Shown here piece after piece: positions 16,935-25,552 of a stretch of 36,865 nucleotides of DNA. Under the pieces are notes generated by a model. It saw only the letters and a list, made by a program, of their open reading frames with translations, did no database searches and was not told the DNA's origin. Every line of letters starts with the position of its first letter. The first letter of the stretch is position 1. Position numbers and translations under genes: made by a program. This DNA comes from Myxococcales bacterium (GTDB lineage Bacteria; Myxococcota_A; Polyangia; Polyangiales; Polyangiaceae). Where the stretch lies: the NCBI GenBank assembly GCA_016191785.1, contig JACPVJ010000176.1, positions 1 to 36,865 of the forward strand, written 5' to 3'.

Positions 16935-18275
16935 TCACTCGGCGGCACAGGTGTCTTCGGGGCACATGATCGAGACGTACTGGCGGATCTCGGCGCGGTG
17001 CGGGTCGGCGATCTCCGTGAGCTCGAACCCGGTGGCGTTGCAGCCACGCACCGTGCGGTTCCACCGCGAGACCGCCGCGACCTCGGCCACGCGCCCGGTG
17101 ACCGGCAGCGCGAAGCGGATCTTCACCGCGTGCTGCTCGGGCACGCCGTAGTCGCCGACGAACTGCAAGCCACCTTCGGAGATCTCTTCGACGCGGCCGT
17201 CGACCCGCTCCCCGCTCGCGAGCGTGATGCGCGCCAGCGAGACGTAAGGCGCGCGCGGGTGCTTGCGCCGCACGCCGGTGGGGTTGGCGCCGGCCTTGGC
17301 GTCGGGAGTGTCGGCCAGGGTCCTCGTCTGGTCCGCGTGGGGCGCCGGGGCAGCGCGCCCGAACAGGTCGATGGTGTGGTTCTTGGTCGGCGCGCAGGCC
17401 GTCAGCGCGGCCTGAAGCGCAGAGATCGACTCGAAGCGCTCGTCCGCAACCGGGGCCAGGCAGCGATCGATCACTGCGGCCAGGTCGGGGGGCACGTCTT
17501 GGCGCCTCTGACGCACCGGAGTCGGTGGGTGCATCGACTGCTCGAGCAGCACGTTGACGTAACCCCCTTCGAACGGCACGACGCCGGTCAGGCACTCGTA
17601 CAGCGTGACCCCGAGGCCGTAGACGTCGGTGCGACCGTCCACCACCTGGGACGACGAGAGCAACGCTTCGGGCGCCATGTACTCGGGCGTGCCGAGCAGC
17701 GAGTGCTCGCGCGTCAGCTTGGCCGCGGTCTCGGGCAGGTTGGCCAGTTTGGCGATCCCGAAGTCCAGCAAGGTGAGCTGCGCCTCGGGCCCGGGCCCGA
17801 CGAACAGGTTCGACGGCTTCAGGTCGCGGTGGATCACGCCGGCCGCGTGGCAGCGTTCGAGCGCCGCCGACACCTCGCAGCCGACGGCCAGGGTGTCCGC
17901 GACGCTCAGCTGCCCGCGCGCGGCGAGCAGACCGCTCAGGGTGCGGCCCTCGAGGGCACGAAACGCGATGAACGGGCGGGACTGGAACTGCCCGGCGTCC
18001 AGCATTTCGACGATCCCAGGACCGCGGACCCGGGCGAGCGCCTCGATTTCTCGTTCGAACCGCGCGTGGGCCACGGCGCTGTCCTCGCGGGGGATCTTGA
18101 GCGCCGCCGGCGCGTGGGTGTAGGCGTGGGTGGCAGCGTAGACGTCGGCCCCGCCGCCGCGGGCCAAGAGCCGCTGCACCACGTAGCGGTCGAAGCGATC
18201 GCCCGCCGCGAGATCGGCCGGGCGCGCTGCTGCGTGGAAGCTGGGGTGAGACTGAACGGACCGCCTGCCTTGCAT
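16935..18275 (-). CDS. Ser/Thr protein kinase with C-terminal PilZ domain
   Basis: 446 residues from ATG 18275, with GAGAGG eight bases upstream. The Hanks-type kinase domain (about 28-295) has a Gly-rich loop (RGGGADVYAA), catalytic lysine K60 (AALKIP), HRDLKPSN with D151, DFG at 171-173 and GTPEYMAPE, so it should be active. After a linker, residues about 334-432 form a PilZ domain: RKHPR (337-341) gives the RxxxR c-di-GMP contact, and EISEGG (364-369) matches [D/N]xSxxG except for Glu in the first position. There is no transmembrane helix. It probably phosphorylates proteins in response to c-di-GMP. It is followed directly by the EAL phosphodiesterase gene and is divergent from the NtrC-type regulator. 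Confidence 0.92.
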   Translation of the reverse strand: MQGRRSVQSHPSFHAAARPADLAAGDRFDRYVVQRLLARGGGADVYAATHAYTHAPAALKIPREDSAVAHARFEREIEALARVRGPGIVEMLDAGQFQSRPFIAFRALEGRTLSGLLAARGQLSVADTLAVGCEVSAALERCHAAGVIHRDLKPSNLFVGPGPEAQLTLLDFGIAKLANLPETAAKLTREHSLLGTPEYMAPEALLSSSQVVDGRTDVYGLGVTLYECLTGVVPFEGGYVNVLLEQSMHPPTPVRQRRQDVPPDLAAVIDRCLAPVADERFESISALQAALTACAPTKNHTIDLFGRAAPAPHADQTRTLADTPDAKAGANPTGVRRKHPRAPYVSLARITLASGERVDGRVEEISEGGLQFVGDYGVPEQHAVKIRFALPVTGRVAEVAAVSRWNRTVRGCNATGFELTEIADPHRAEIRQYVSIMCPEDTCAAE

Positions 18276-18424
18276 GGTTGTGCCTCTCGGTAGTAGGGGT
18301 TGCACTCGGGTTTTGCATGAACCGGGCCGAGGTGGGCGGCGACAGTGGCGAGACGTTTTCGCGGTGTTTGGCGGGTGCCCGGGGGCGCGCGACGAGTCAA
18401 CGGGACCCAGATCGGTCACTCGTG

Positions 18425-19825
18425 ATGAGCGGAGATCCGAAGACCGCGGTCGGCGTGGTGGTCGTGGTGGACGACGACCCTGCCGTGCGGCGAGTCGTGG
18501 TGCGGTCGCTCGAACAGCTGGGGCTCTCCGTTCTTCAGTTCGAATCAGCCACCGACGCGCTGGCGGCGTTCGAGGCAGGTGGCGACGAGCCCGACCTGGT
18601 CCTGACCGACGTGATGATGCCGGGCCTCAGCGGCTTCGAGCTCTTGAGCCGAGTCCATGCGCGTTGGCCCGAGGTGCCCGTGCTGCTCATGACCGCCGGC
18701 GCAACCGTTGCGGCGGCGGTCGACGCCATCCGCTCCGGAGCCTACGACTACCTGGTCAAGCCTTTAGACGTGCAGAACACGCTGATCCCCGACGTGCGCC
18801 GGGCGCTCGAACACCGCCGATTGCTCGAACGCAATCGCTTCCTCGAGGGACAACTGACCTCTGCGCAGCGGGCCCGGGGGATGGTCGGCGGCTCCGCGGC
18901 AATGCGGCAGGTGGCGTCCCTGGTCTCGGCGGTGGCGCCGTCGGACGTGACCGTGTTGGTCCTGGGCGAGAGCGGCACTGGCAAAGAGCTGGTCGCCCGG
19001 GCGGTCCACGACCAGAGCCCCCGCAGCGGGCGACCCTTCGTGGACGTGAACTGCGCGGCGCTCACCGAATCGTTGCTCGAAAGCGAGCTGTTCGGGCACG
19101 TGAAAGGGGCCTTCACCGGCGCGCTGGCGGCGCGCCGGGGGTTGTTCGAGACCGCTTCGGGCGGCACCCTCTTCATGGACGAAGTCGGCGAGCTCTCGCC
19201 CGCGACCCAAGCCCGCCTGCTGCGGGTGTTGCAAGAAGGCACGGTGCGGCCGGTGGGCTCGAACGAGTCGCGCCAGACAGACGTTCGGGTCATCGCCGCC
19301 ACCAACAAAGACCTGGAAAAGGCCGTCAAGTCAGGACAGTTTCGTCAAGACCTGTACTACCGCCTGGCGGTCTTCACCATCGAGCTGCCCCCCCTTCGCC
19401 AGCGCCGTGGCGACATCCCCGCGTTGGTCGCCCACTTCGTGGCGAAGCACGCTCGGCCGGGCCGCCCGCCCCCCGAGCTCGACGCCGCGGCGCTCGACTT
19501 GCTCACGGCCGGCGCCTGGCCGGGCAACATCCGGGAGCTCGAGAACACCGTGGCCCGCGCCTTGGTCCTGTGCGCCGGCGGGCGCATCGGGCCCGAGCAC
19601 TTGCCAGCCTCGCTCAGCAAACCGCCGCCTGCGGCGGACCCCGCGGGTGATGATCTCGGCGAGCTGGCCGAGGCACGGGACCAGTTCACCCGGGCGTACG
19701 TCGCTCGAGTCATGGCGCGGGTCGGCGGTGACGTGGCCGAGGCCGCGAAACGAGCGGGCATGAACCCCTCGAACTTTCGCCGCTTGCTGAAGCGGCTGGA
19801 AGAGAACCTGCCCGCAGAGGACTGA
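18425..19825 (+). CDS. Sigma-54-dependent NtrC-family response regulator
   Basis: 466 residues from ATG 18425. The receiver (about 9-125) is complete: D16-D18, phosphoacceptor D62 in LVLTDVMMPGLSG, T90 and K112 in YLVKPL. The AAA+ domain has Walker A GESGTGKE (181-188), GAFTGA (228-233) and GGTLFMDE. The C-terminal DNA-binding domain ends with VAEAAKRAGMNPSNFRRLLK. It should activate sigma-54 promoters when phosphorylated, in contrast to the receiver-degenerate paralogue at 11639-13054. It has no kinase in the same operon, so its partner is probably one of the nearby sensor kinases. It is convergent with the sigma factor gene, two bases away. Confidence 0.93.
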   Translation: MSGDPKTAVGVVVVVDDDPAVRRVVVRSLEQLGLSVLQFESATDALAAFEAGGDEPDLVLTDVMMPGLSGFELLSRVHARWPEVPVLLMTAGATVAAAVDAIRSGAYDYLVKPLDVQNTLIPDVRRALEHRRLLERNRFLEGQLTSAQRARGMVGGSAAMRQVASLVSAVAPSDVTVLVLGESGTGKELVARAVHDQSPRSGRPFVDVNCAALTESLLESELFGHVKGAFTGALAARRGLFETASGGTLFMDEVGELSPATQARLLRVLQEGTVRPVGSNESRQTDVRVIAATNKDLEKAVKSGQFRQDLYYRLAVFTIELPPLRQRRGDIPALVAHFVAKHARPGRPPPELDAAALDLLTAGAWPGNIRELENTVARALVLCAGGRIGPEHLPASLSKPPPAADPAGDDLGELAEARDQFTRAYVARVMARVGGDVAEAAKRAGMNPSNFRRLLKRLEENLPAED

Positions 19826-19827
19826 CC

Positions 19828-20493
19828 TCAGGCGGCGGCGCAGTCGGCCCGCAACTGGCGCACGGCCTCTTGCCGCAGCTGGCACACGCGGCCTTCGGTC
19901 ACGCCGAGCCGCTGGCCGATTTCGCGCAAGGTCAGATCAGCCTCGGTGCTCAGCTCGAGCACGGTCTTCAGCCGCTCGGGCAGGTTTTCGCGGGCCTTTT
20001 TGAGGGTTTCAGCCTCCCGAGCCGCTGCGAGCAACGCGTCGGGGCGAACGCTGGCGTGGGACGCGGTCGCCGACTCGACCACCGTGAGGCTGACGCGATC
20101 GCGCCGCGCCGCGCTCTGGCGCGCTTCGGCGAGCTCGGCCTCGCTGACCCCCATCGCCGATGCGACTTCGTGGCCCTCGGGCTCGCGCCCCAGCTCTTGT
20201 GACAGCGCGCGCTCGGCCTGGGCCAGGCGGCGCGCCAGGCGGCGTTGCCCCCGGGTCAGTGGGTCGTTTCCGCGCAGCTCGTCGAGCATGGCGCCAGCGG
20301 CGCAGCGCAGGGCGTAGGTCTGAAACACGCCGGGGTCGTCCATGTGGCCCTGGGCCAGAGCGCGGGCCACTCCGAGCAGACCCGCCGACACCAGGTCGTC
20401 GTACTCGACGTGCTCGGGGATGCGGCGCTTGAGGCGACCAGCGAGGCCGCGGACCTTGAGGAACAGCTCGGGGACCGACACATCGGGGGTCAT
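19828..20493 (-). CDS. FliA-like (group 3) RNA polymerase sigma factor
   Basis: 221 residues from ATG 20493, with AAGGGC upstream. Region 2 is recognisable in HVEYDDLVSAGLLGVARAL and FQTYALRCAAGAMLDELR (about 28-74), the pattern of FliA/WhiG-type sigma factors. Region 3 follows (about 80-135). Region 4 has a clear helix-turn-helix, LTLREIGQRLGVTEGRVCQL (187-206). Such factors usually direct flagellar or developmental genes. No flagellar gene or FlgM-like anti-sigma factor is nearby, and the known social myxobacteria glide, so a developmental or stress role is more likely here; that is inference. It is divergent from the receiver-kinase/CheR/kinase operon. Confidence 0.9.
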   Translation of the reverse strand: MTPDVSVPELFLKVRGLAGRLKRRIPEHVEYDDLVSAGLLGVARALAQGHMDDPGVFQTYALRCAAGAMLDELRGNDPLTRGQRRLARRLAQAERALSQELGREPEGHEVASAMGVSEAELAEARQSAARRDRVSLTVVESATASHASVRPDALLAAAREAETLKKARENLPERLKTVLELSTEADLTLREIGQRLGVTEGRVCQLRQEAVRQLRADCAAA

Positions 20494-20613
20494 GCAGTGC
20501 CCTTCAGCACCAGCTGTGCCAAGGCGCGCCGACGTGATTTCGCGGACTTCGCGTCGGGCGGCCCCTGCGGCGGTCGTTTCGAGCGATTGGCCGAGGTCAT
20601 CGCGACCCGCGGG

Positions 20614-20641
20614 TTGCCATTGGCGACGGCTCGGCTACGAT
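20614..20641 (+). promoter_or_regulatory. Candidate sigma-70-type promoter of the receiver-kinase/CheR/hybrid kinase operon
   Basis: TTGCCA (20614-20619) and TACGAT (20636-20641) are spaced by 16 bp, about 30 bp before the ATG at 20672, in the 178-bp divergent region. The match is partial (TTGACA/TATAAT), so the call is tentative. Confidence 0.35.
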
Positions 20642-20671
20642 CCGCGGTTCGATGGGGAAGGCGGGAGAGTG

Positions 20672-21769
20672 ATGGTGGTGGGGGACCGACCGACGGTGCT
20701 CGTCGTTGACGACGACGCCAGGAACCGCGCGCTGGTGTGCGCCGCGCTGGAAGACCTGTACCAGGTGATCGAAGCCCCGGACGGCCCGGATGCCTTGCGG
20801 TTGCTCGAGCAGTCCGAGGTCGACCTGGTGCTGCTCGACGTGATGATGCCCGAGATGAGCGGCTTCGAGGTCTGCAAGCGCATCAAGCAGCGGGTCGGGG
20901 CGGCGTTCTTGCCGGTGATTCTACTGACGGCGCTGAACGAGCAAGACGACCGCAATCGCGGCCTCGGCGTGGGTGCCGACGACTTCCTGAGCAAGCCCGT
21001 GAACCTGGCCGAGCTTCGGCTGCGCTCGGCGGCGTTTCTGCGGCTGCGGCAGCACGAGCGAACCATCGCGGCGCAGCTCGAGAAGCTGCGAGAGCTCGAC
21101 GCGCTGAAAGACGATCTCGTATCCCTCTTGGTCCACGACCTGCGAAACCCGCTGGCGGGTATCCACGGTCTATTGCAAGTGGTCCGCGAGCAAGTGGACG
21201 ACCCCGACCTGGCCGAAGACATCGCCCTCGCCAGCAAGTCGTCCGAGCAGATGCGGGTCGCGCTGGAAGACATCTTGCGCGTTCGCCAGCTGGAAGAGGG
21301 CCGACTGGCGTTGCAGCGCGAACCCCAGGATCTCGGCTCGGTGGTCGAAGAGGCCGCGGCCGCAGTGGGCGGCTCGGCGCGGGACCGTGGCATCCAGCTA
21401 AAGGTCTCGGTGCTGCGGCCGTGTTCCCCGAGACTGGACCGGCCGCTGGTGCGCCGTGCCGTGGAGAATGTGCTGATGAACGCCATCAAGTACTCACCCC
21501 GCGGGGGAATCGTCGAGGCCGAGGTGGGCGGCACGGACCAACTGGCGACCGTCGACGTGATGGATCGTGGCTCGGGCATGAGCGACCAGAACAAGCACGC
21601 GCTGTTCGAGAAATTCGGCGGCACGGGCCATCGCACTTCGGGACGCCGCGGCTTCGGTCTCGGCCTGTACTCGGTGCGCCTGGCGATCGAGGCTCACGGC
21701 GGCAGCGTCGCCGTCTCGGACGCCGCCGGCGGCGGAACGGTGCTCCACCTGGAGCTGCCCGCAGGCTGA
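20672..21769 (+). CDS. Receiver-histidine kinase (REC-HisKA-HATPase)
   Basis: 365 residues from ATG 20672; GTG 20669 just before it is a close alternative. The receiver (about 8-125) has D13-D15, phosphoacceptor D56 in LVLLDVMMPEMSGFEV, T86 and K108 in LSKPV. A short coiled coil leads to the kinase core with H155 in LVHDLRNPLAG, followed by NVLMNAIKYSP, DRGSGM and GFGLGLYSVRLAI. It is soluble. It begins an operon with the CheR gene (6-bp gap) and the membrane hybrid kinase (4-nt overlap). Its receiver may be phosphorylated by that hybrid kinase, making a relay in which the receiver gates a second kinase. Confidence 0.93.
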   Translation: MVVGDRPTVLVVDDDARNRALVCAALEDLYQVIEAPDGPDALRLLEQSEVDLVLLDVMMPEMSGFEVCKRIKQRVGAAFLPVILLTALNEQDDRNRGLGVGADDFLSKPVNLAELRLRSAAFLRLRQHERTIAAQLEKLRELDALKDDLVSLLVHDLRNPLAGIHGLLQVVREQVDDPDLAEDIALASKSSEQMRVALEDILRVRQLEEGRLALQREPQDLGSVVEEAAAAVGGSARDRGIQLKVSVLRPCSPRLDRPLVRRAVENVLMNAIKYSPRGGIVEAEVGGTDQLATVDVMDRGSGMSDQNKHALFEKFGGTGHRTSGRRGFGLGLYSVRLAIEAHGGSVAVSDAAGGGTVLHLELPAG

Positions 21770-21775
21770 GCCGCC

Positions 21776-22603
21776 ATGGGGGACGAGCTCGAAGCGATCT
21801 TCGCGCAGATCGAGAGCCGGCGCGGGCTCGACTTCCGCGACTACCAGCGCGACGCCGTGCTCCGCGCGGTGGACGCGCGGGCGGCGGCTCGCGGGGTCCC
21901 GACCCGGACCGCCTATGCCGCGGCGCTCGCGGCCTCGCCCGACGAGCTGAGCGCGCTGGTGGCGGCCATCGACATCCCCGTGACCCGGTTCTTCCGCGCA
22001 CCCCCGGTGTTCGAGGCGCTCGAACACCAGGTACTGCCGGACCTGATGCGGGCCTGCGCGCCCTCGCCGGTGCGCGCGCTCTGCATCGCCGTCGCCACCG
22101 GTGAAGAGGCCTGGTCGCTGGCCATGATCGCCGCCGCCGTTGCAGGGCGCCTGAGGCTCGCGCCGCCCTCGGTGCTGGCCACCGACGTCGACCCTGCGTC
22201 GCTGGCCGCGGGGGTCCGCGCCGAGTACCCAGCCGCTGCCCTGGCCGACGTCCCCGCGGCGTTCCGCCCGCGCTTCTTCGGCTCCGCCGCCGACAGCCGT
22301 GTCGCCATCGCGCCCGAGCTCCGCGAGCGCGTGCGCTTCGCCCAGCACGACATCGTCGGCGCCGCGCTGATGCCCCGCGGGGCGGTGGTCGCTTCGTTCC
22401 ACCTGGTGCTGATGCGGAACCTGCTGATCTACTTCGATCGCCGCCTGCAAGAGAAGGCGCTCGACCGTGCGACGGCGGTGCTCGAGCCAGGCGGCGCGCT
22501 CGTGCTGAGCCGGGTCGAGTCGGTGCCGCCGGCGCTTCGCGATCGGCTGGTGCCTTACCCCGGGTTGCCTGCTGGGCTGCGCATCTACCGGAGGCAGCCG
22601 TGA
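21776..22603 (+). CDS. cheR: CheR-type protein-glutamate methyltransferase
   Basis: 275 residues, the usual CheR length. The N-terminal helical domain (about 1-75) ends in DIPVTRFFRAPPVFEAL. The SAM-binding motif appears as CIAVATGEEAWSLAM; the family usually has GCSTGEE, so the Cys is replaced by Ala but the GEE core is kept. The C-terminal signature LVLMRNLLIYFDRRLQ is intact. It should transfer methyl groups to glutamate side chains. No methyl-accepting receptor is encoded in the window, so its target may be the membrane sensor kinase translated from the overlapping gene. That target is a hypothesis. Confidence 0.9.
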   Translation: MGDELEAIFAQIESRRGLDFRDYQRDAVLRAVDARAAARGVPTRTAYAAALAASPDELSALVAAIDIPVTRFFRAPPVFEALEHQVLPDLMRACAPSPVRALCIAVATGEEAWSLAMIAAAVAGRLRLAPPSVLATDVDPASLAAGVRAEYPAAALADVPAAFRPRFFGSAADSRVAIAPELRERVRFAQHDIVGAALMPRGAVVASFHLVLMRNLLIYFDRRLQEKALDRATAVLEPGGALVLSRVESVPPALRDRLVPYPGLPAGLRIYRRQP

Positions 22604-25536
22604 CTGGCGCGGGGGGCAGGTGGTTCTCGACCTTCGGGGCGAAGCTCGCGTTGCTCGTGCTGTGCGCGTCGACCCTGCCCGTGCTCGTGAGCACCAGCAT
22701 CGGCTACGCGGGCGGCAAGCGGCAGCTCGAGGCCGAGGCCGCCGAGCTCCTGGGCGCCCGCGCCGAGGCGCTAGCCGCCGAGATAGACGCCTTCCACGCC
22801 CGGCACCAGCGGGGCGCCGAGCTCCTGGCTCGGGCGCCCGGCGTGGTCGAGTTCTGCCGCAGCGGCCCCGCTGAACACCAGCGGACCGGCGGCGGGGCGG
22901 ACGCCGCGATGGCACCGCACGCCGGCGACGCGACCATCCGCTCGGTGTCGATCGTCGGCGCAGATGCCACCATCTGGCGCTCGACCGAAGCCGGCGTTGG
23001 GGGGGTGAGCGTGTCGCACCGCGACTATGCCCGGCGCGCCCTCGCCGGCCACGCGACCATCTCGGATCTGCTGGTGCCGATCACCCCTGCCGACCTGAAA
23101 CCCGTGCTGGTCTACTCCAACCCGGTGCTCGCGGCGGACGGAAGCGTCGCCTGCGCCGTCGTGCTGGCCGTTCGAGCCGAAGGTTTGTGGAGTGCCGTGC
23201 GGGCCACCAACGGCCGCGCGGGCGAGGGCAGCTTCTCGATGCTGGTGGACCAGTACGGCATTCGAATCGCTCACAGCTCTCACGATCAGCACCTGTTCCG
23301 GGCCACCGCGCCCCTCGACCCGGCGGCGCGCCAGGCGCTGATCGCGGACCGCCGCTTCGGCGACCGCACCGCCCACGTGCTCGACGACGTGCTCCCGTCG
23401 CCGGAGCTGGCGACCCGCAGCCGCAGCCCCGCGCTGGGGGAGCTGGGCCAGCCGTTTCACATCCTGTCGGCGACCAACCAGCAGCAGAACGTCGCCGTCG
23501 CGCGCCGCACCCGCGCCGCGTCGTGGACGCTGTTCGTGCTCGTGCCCGAGAGCTCCGTCACCGCGCCGGCTCGCACCCTGTTCACCCAGGCGCTGGCGAC
23601 CGGCAGCCTGATCGCCGCGCTCGCGCTCTTGGTGGGCTACGTCTTCATCTGCGCGCTGCGCCGCCCGCTGCGCGAGCTGGCCACGGCGACCGACGCGCTG
23701 GCGGGGGGCGACCTCTCGGCCCGCGCGCCGGCCGAGACCCGCGACGAAATCGGCCAGCTGGGCCGCCGCTTCAACCAGATGGCCGAGGCCGTCGCCGGGG
23801 CCACCGAGGGCCTCGAAGCCAGCGTTGCCGAGCGCACCGCCGAGCTCGCCGCGGCCAACGCCACCCTCGAGCAGCAGAAGTCCGAGTTGATGGCGCAGCG
23901 GGCCGAGCTGATCGCCCAGCGCGAGGAGCTGTTGGTCGCTCAATCTCAGCTCTTGGCCCAGCAGACCGACCTCGAAAACAAGAACCGGTTGGTCGAGCGG
24001 GCCACGGCGCTCAAGAGCGAGTTCTTGGCCAACATGTCCCACGAGCTTCGCACGCCGCTCAACGCCATCATCGGCTTCTCGGACTTGCTCTTGACCGCGG
24101 GCGTCGAGACCCTGACCCCCAAGCAGACCGAGCGCGTCCGCCACGTGCTCGACAGCGGGCGGCACTTGCTCGAGCTGATCAACGACGTGCTCGACCTCTC
24201 GAAGATCGAGGCCGGGCGCCTCGACCTCGAGACCGAGGATCTGGACGCGGCGGTTGCGATCGCCGAGGCCGTCCAGTTGATGCGACCCGCCGCCGCGAAG
24301 AAGCGCGTGACCCTGATCGAGGTGAGCGCCAGCGCCGCCATGGTTCGCGCCGACCGCGCCAAGCTGCGCCAGGTGCTGCTCAACTTGCTGTCCAACGCGG
24401 TGAAGTTCAGCCCCGACGGCGGCACCGTCGAGGTCGGGGTCAAAGCCACGCCCGCGGGCGCCGAGCTCTGGGTGACGGACTCGGGCCCCGGCATCCCCGA
24501 GGCCTTTCTCCCGAGGCTCTTCGAGCCCTTCGCCCAGGCCGACAGCCCGCTCGTGAAGCGTCACGGCGGTACGGGCCTGGGCCTGGCCATCACCCGCCGG
24601 TTGGTCGACGCCCACGGCGGCCAGATCGAGGTCTCGAGCACGACTGAGAAGGGGGCTACCTTCCGAGTCCGCCTGCCGCGCGATCCGAGCGGTCCGATCG
24701 CTTTGCGCAAGGGGCTGACCCCCCGGGCCTTGGGGACCAGCATCGCCGAGCTCGCGGCCGCGCCGCCGGCTGCGGGCGGCTTGGTGTTGGTTGTCGACGA
24801 CGATGCGCGGGTGGTCGAGGTGCTCTCGGCGCTGCTCGGGGCAGAGGGGTTCCGGGTCGAGGGTGCGGTCACGGGCAGAAGCGCGCTGGCCGCTGCGCGC
24901 CGCGAGCGGCCGACGCTGGTCATCGTCGACCTCGAGCTGCCCGACATTCCGGGGCGCGAGGTGATCGCGGCGCTGCACGACGACCCGGCCCTGTCCGCCG
25001 TCCCGCTGGTGGTGCTCACCGGCGGCGAGCTCGACGCCGAGACCCGTCGCTGGCTCAAGCCGCGGGTCCGGGCCGTGGCGCAGAAGGGCGATCTGACCAG
25101 CGGAGAGCTCTTGGCCACGGTGAGGAAGCACACCCTGCACCCGAGCACCGCCGCCGGCCCGGCGGGCACCGCGCGTCGGGTGTTGATCGTCGACGATCAC
25201 GATCTGAACCGAACGCTCGCCCGCGAGCTGGTCGAGGGCATGGGGCACACCGTGCTCGACGCCGACGGCGCCGACGCCGCCCTCGCGCTCGCGCGCATCG
25301 ACCCGCCCGACCTGGTGCTGATGGACCTGTCCATGCCAGGCAAGGACGGCTTTCAGGCCTTGGCAGAGCTGCGCGCCGAGCCGACCACAGCCACCATTCC
25401 GGTCATCGCGCTCACGGCGCACGCCATGCGCGGCGACGAGCAAGCCGCGCTGGCGGCGGGCTTCGACGCCTACGTGTCCAAGCCGGTCGATTCGGCCGCG
25501 CTGCGGAAAGAAGTCGCGCGCCTGCTCGGCCGGTGA
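22600..25536 (+). CDS. Membrane hybrid histidine kinase: periplasmic sensor-HAMP-HisKA-HATPase-REC-REC
   Basis: 978 residues. GTG 22600 overlaps the CheR stop by 4 nt and has GGAGG five bases upstream. TM1 (about 12-34) and TM2 (about 330-352) bracket a large periplasmic region that looks like a dCache sensor (SVSHRDYARRALAG, then YSNPVLAADG). A HAMP domain (about 352-405) and a coiled coil of QRAELIAQREEL repeats follow. The kinase core has H481 in NMSHELRTPLNAIIGFS and GTGLGLAITRRL. Receiver 1 (about 728-842) has D777 in IVDLELP but only a QKG motif at the usual Lys-Pro. Receiver 2 (about 863-975) is standard, with D909 in LMDLSMPGKDG and K961 in VSKPV. It is the only clear membrane sensor in the signalling block. 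Confidence 0.93.
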   Translation: MTGAGGRWFSTFGAKLALLVLCASTLPVLVSTSIGYAGGKRQLEAEAAELLGARAEALAAEIDAFHARHQRGAELLARAPGVVEFCRSGPAEHQRTGGGADAAMAPHAGDATIRSVSIVGADATIWRSTEAGVGGVSVSHRDYARRALAGHATISDLLVPITPADLKPVLVYSNPVLAADGSVACAVVLAVRAEGLWSAVRATNGRAGEGSFSMLVDQYGIRIAHSSHDQHLFRATAPLDPAARQALIADRRFGDRTAHVLDDVLPSPELATRSRSPALGELGQPFHILSATNQQQNVAVARRTRAASWTLFVLVPESSVTAPARTLFTQALATGSLIAALALLVGYVFICALRRPLRELATATDALAGGDLSARAPAETRDEIGQLGRRFNQMAEAVAGATEGLEASVAERTAELAAANATLEQQKSELMAQRAELIAQREELLVAQSQLLAQQTDLENKNRLVERATALKSEFLANMSHELRTPLNAIIGFSDLLLTAGVETLTPKQTERVRHVLDSGRHLLELINDVLDLSKIEAGRLDLETEDLDAAVAIAEAVQLMRPAAAKKRVTLIEVSASAAMVRADRAKLRQVLLNLLSNAVKFSPDGGTVEVGVKATPAGAELWVTDSGPGIPEAFLPRLFEPFAQADSPLVKRHGGTGLGLAITRRLVDAHGGQIEVSSTTEKGATFRVRLPRDPSGPIALRKGLTPRALGTSIAELAAAPPAAGGLVLVVDDDARVVEVLSALLGAEGFRVEGAVTGRSALAAARRERPTLVIVDLELPDIPGREVIAALHDDPALSAVPLVVLTGGELDAETRRWLKPRVRAVAQKGDLTSGELLATVRKHTLHPSTAAGPAGTARRVLIVDDHDLNRTLARELVEGMGHTVLDADGADAALALARIDPPDLVLMDLSMPGKDGFQALAELRAEPTTATIPVIALTAHAMRGDEQAALAAGFDAYVSKPVDSAALRKEVARLLGR

Positions 25537-25552
25537 CCGCCGTCCGGCCGCT

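Noticed and set aside
18286..18312. Sigma-54 promoter in the divergent region before the NtrC-type regulator
   Set aside because: A GG and a TTGCA element are present but the spacing between GG and GC is one base too long for the -24/-12 consensus.
18278..18424. 5' extension of the intact NtrC-type regulator to 18278
   Set aside because: The extra residues precede a normal receiver start and lie in the divergent promoter region shared with the kinase-PilZ gene.
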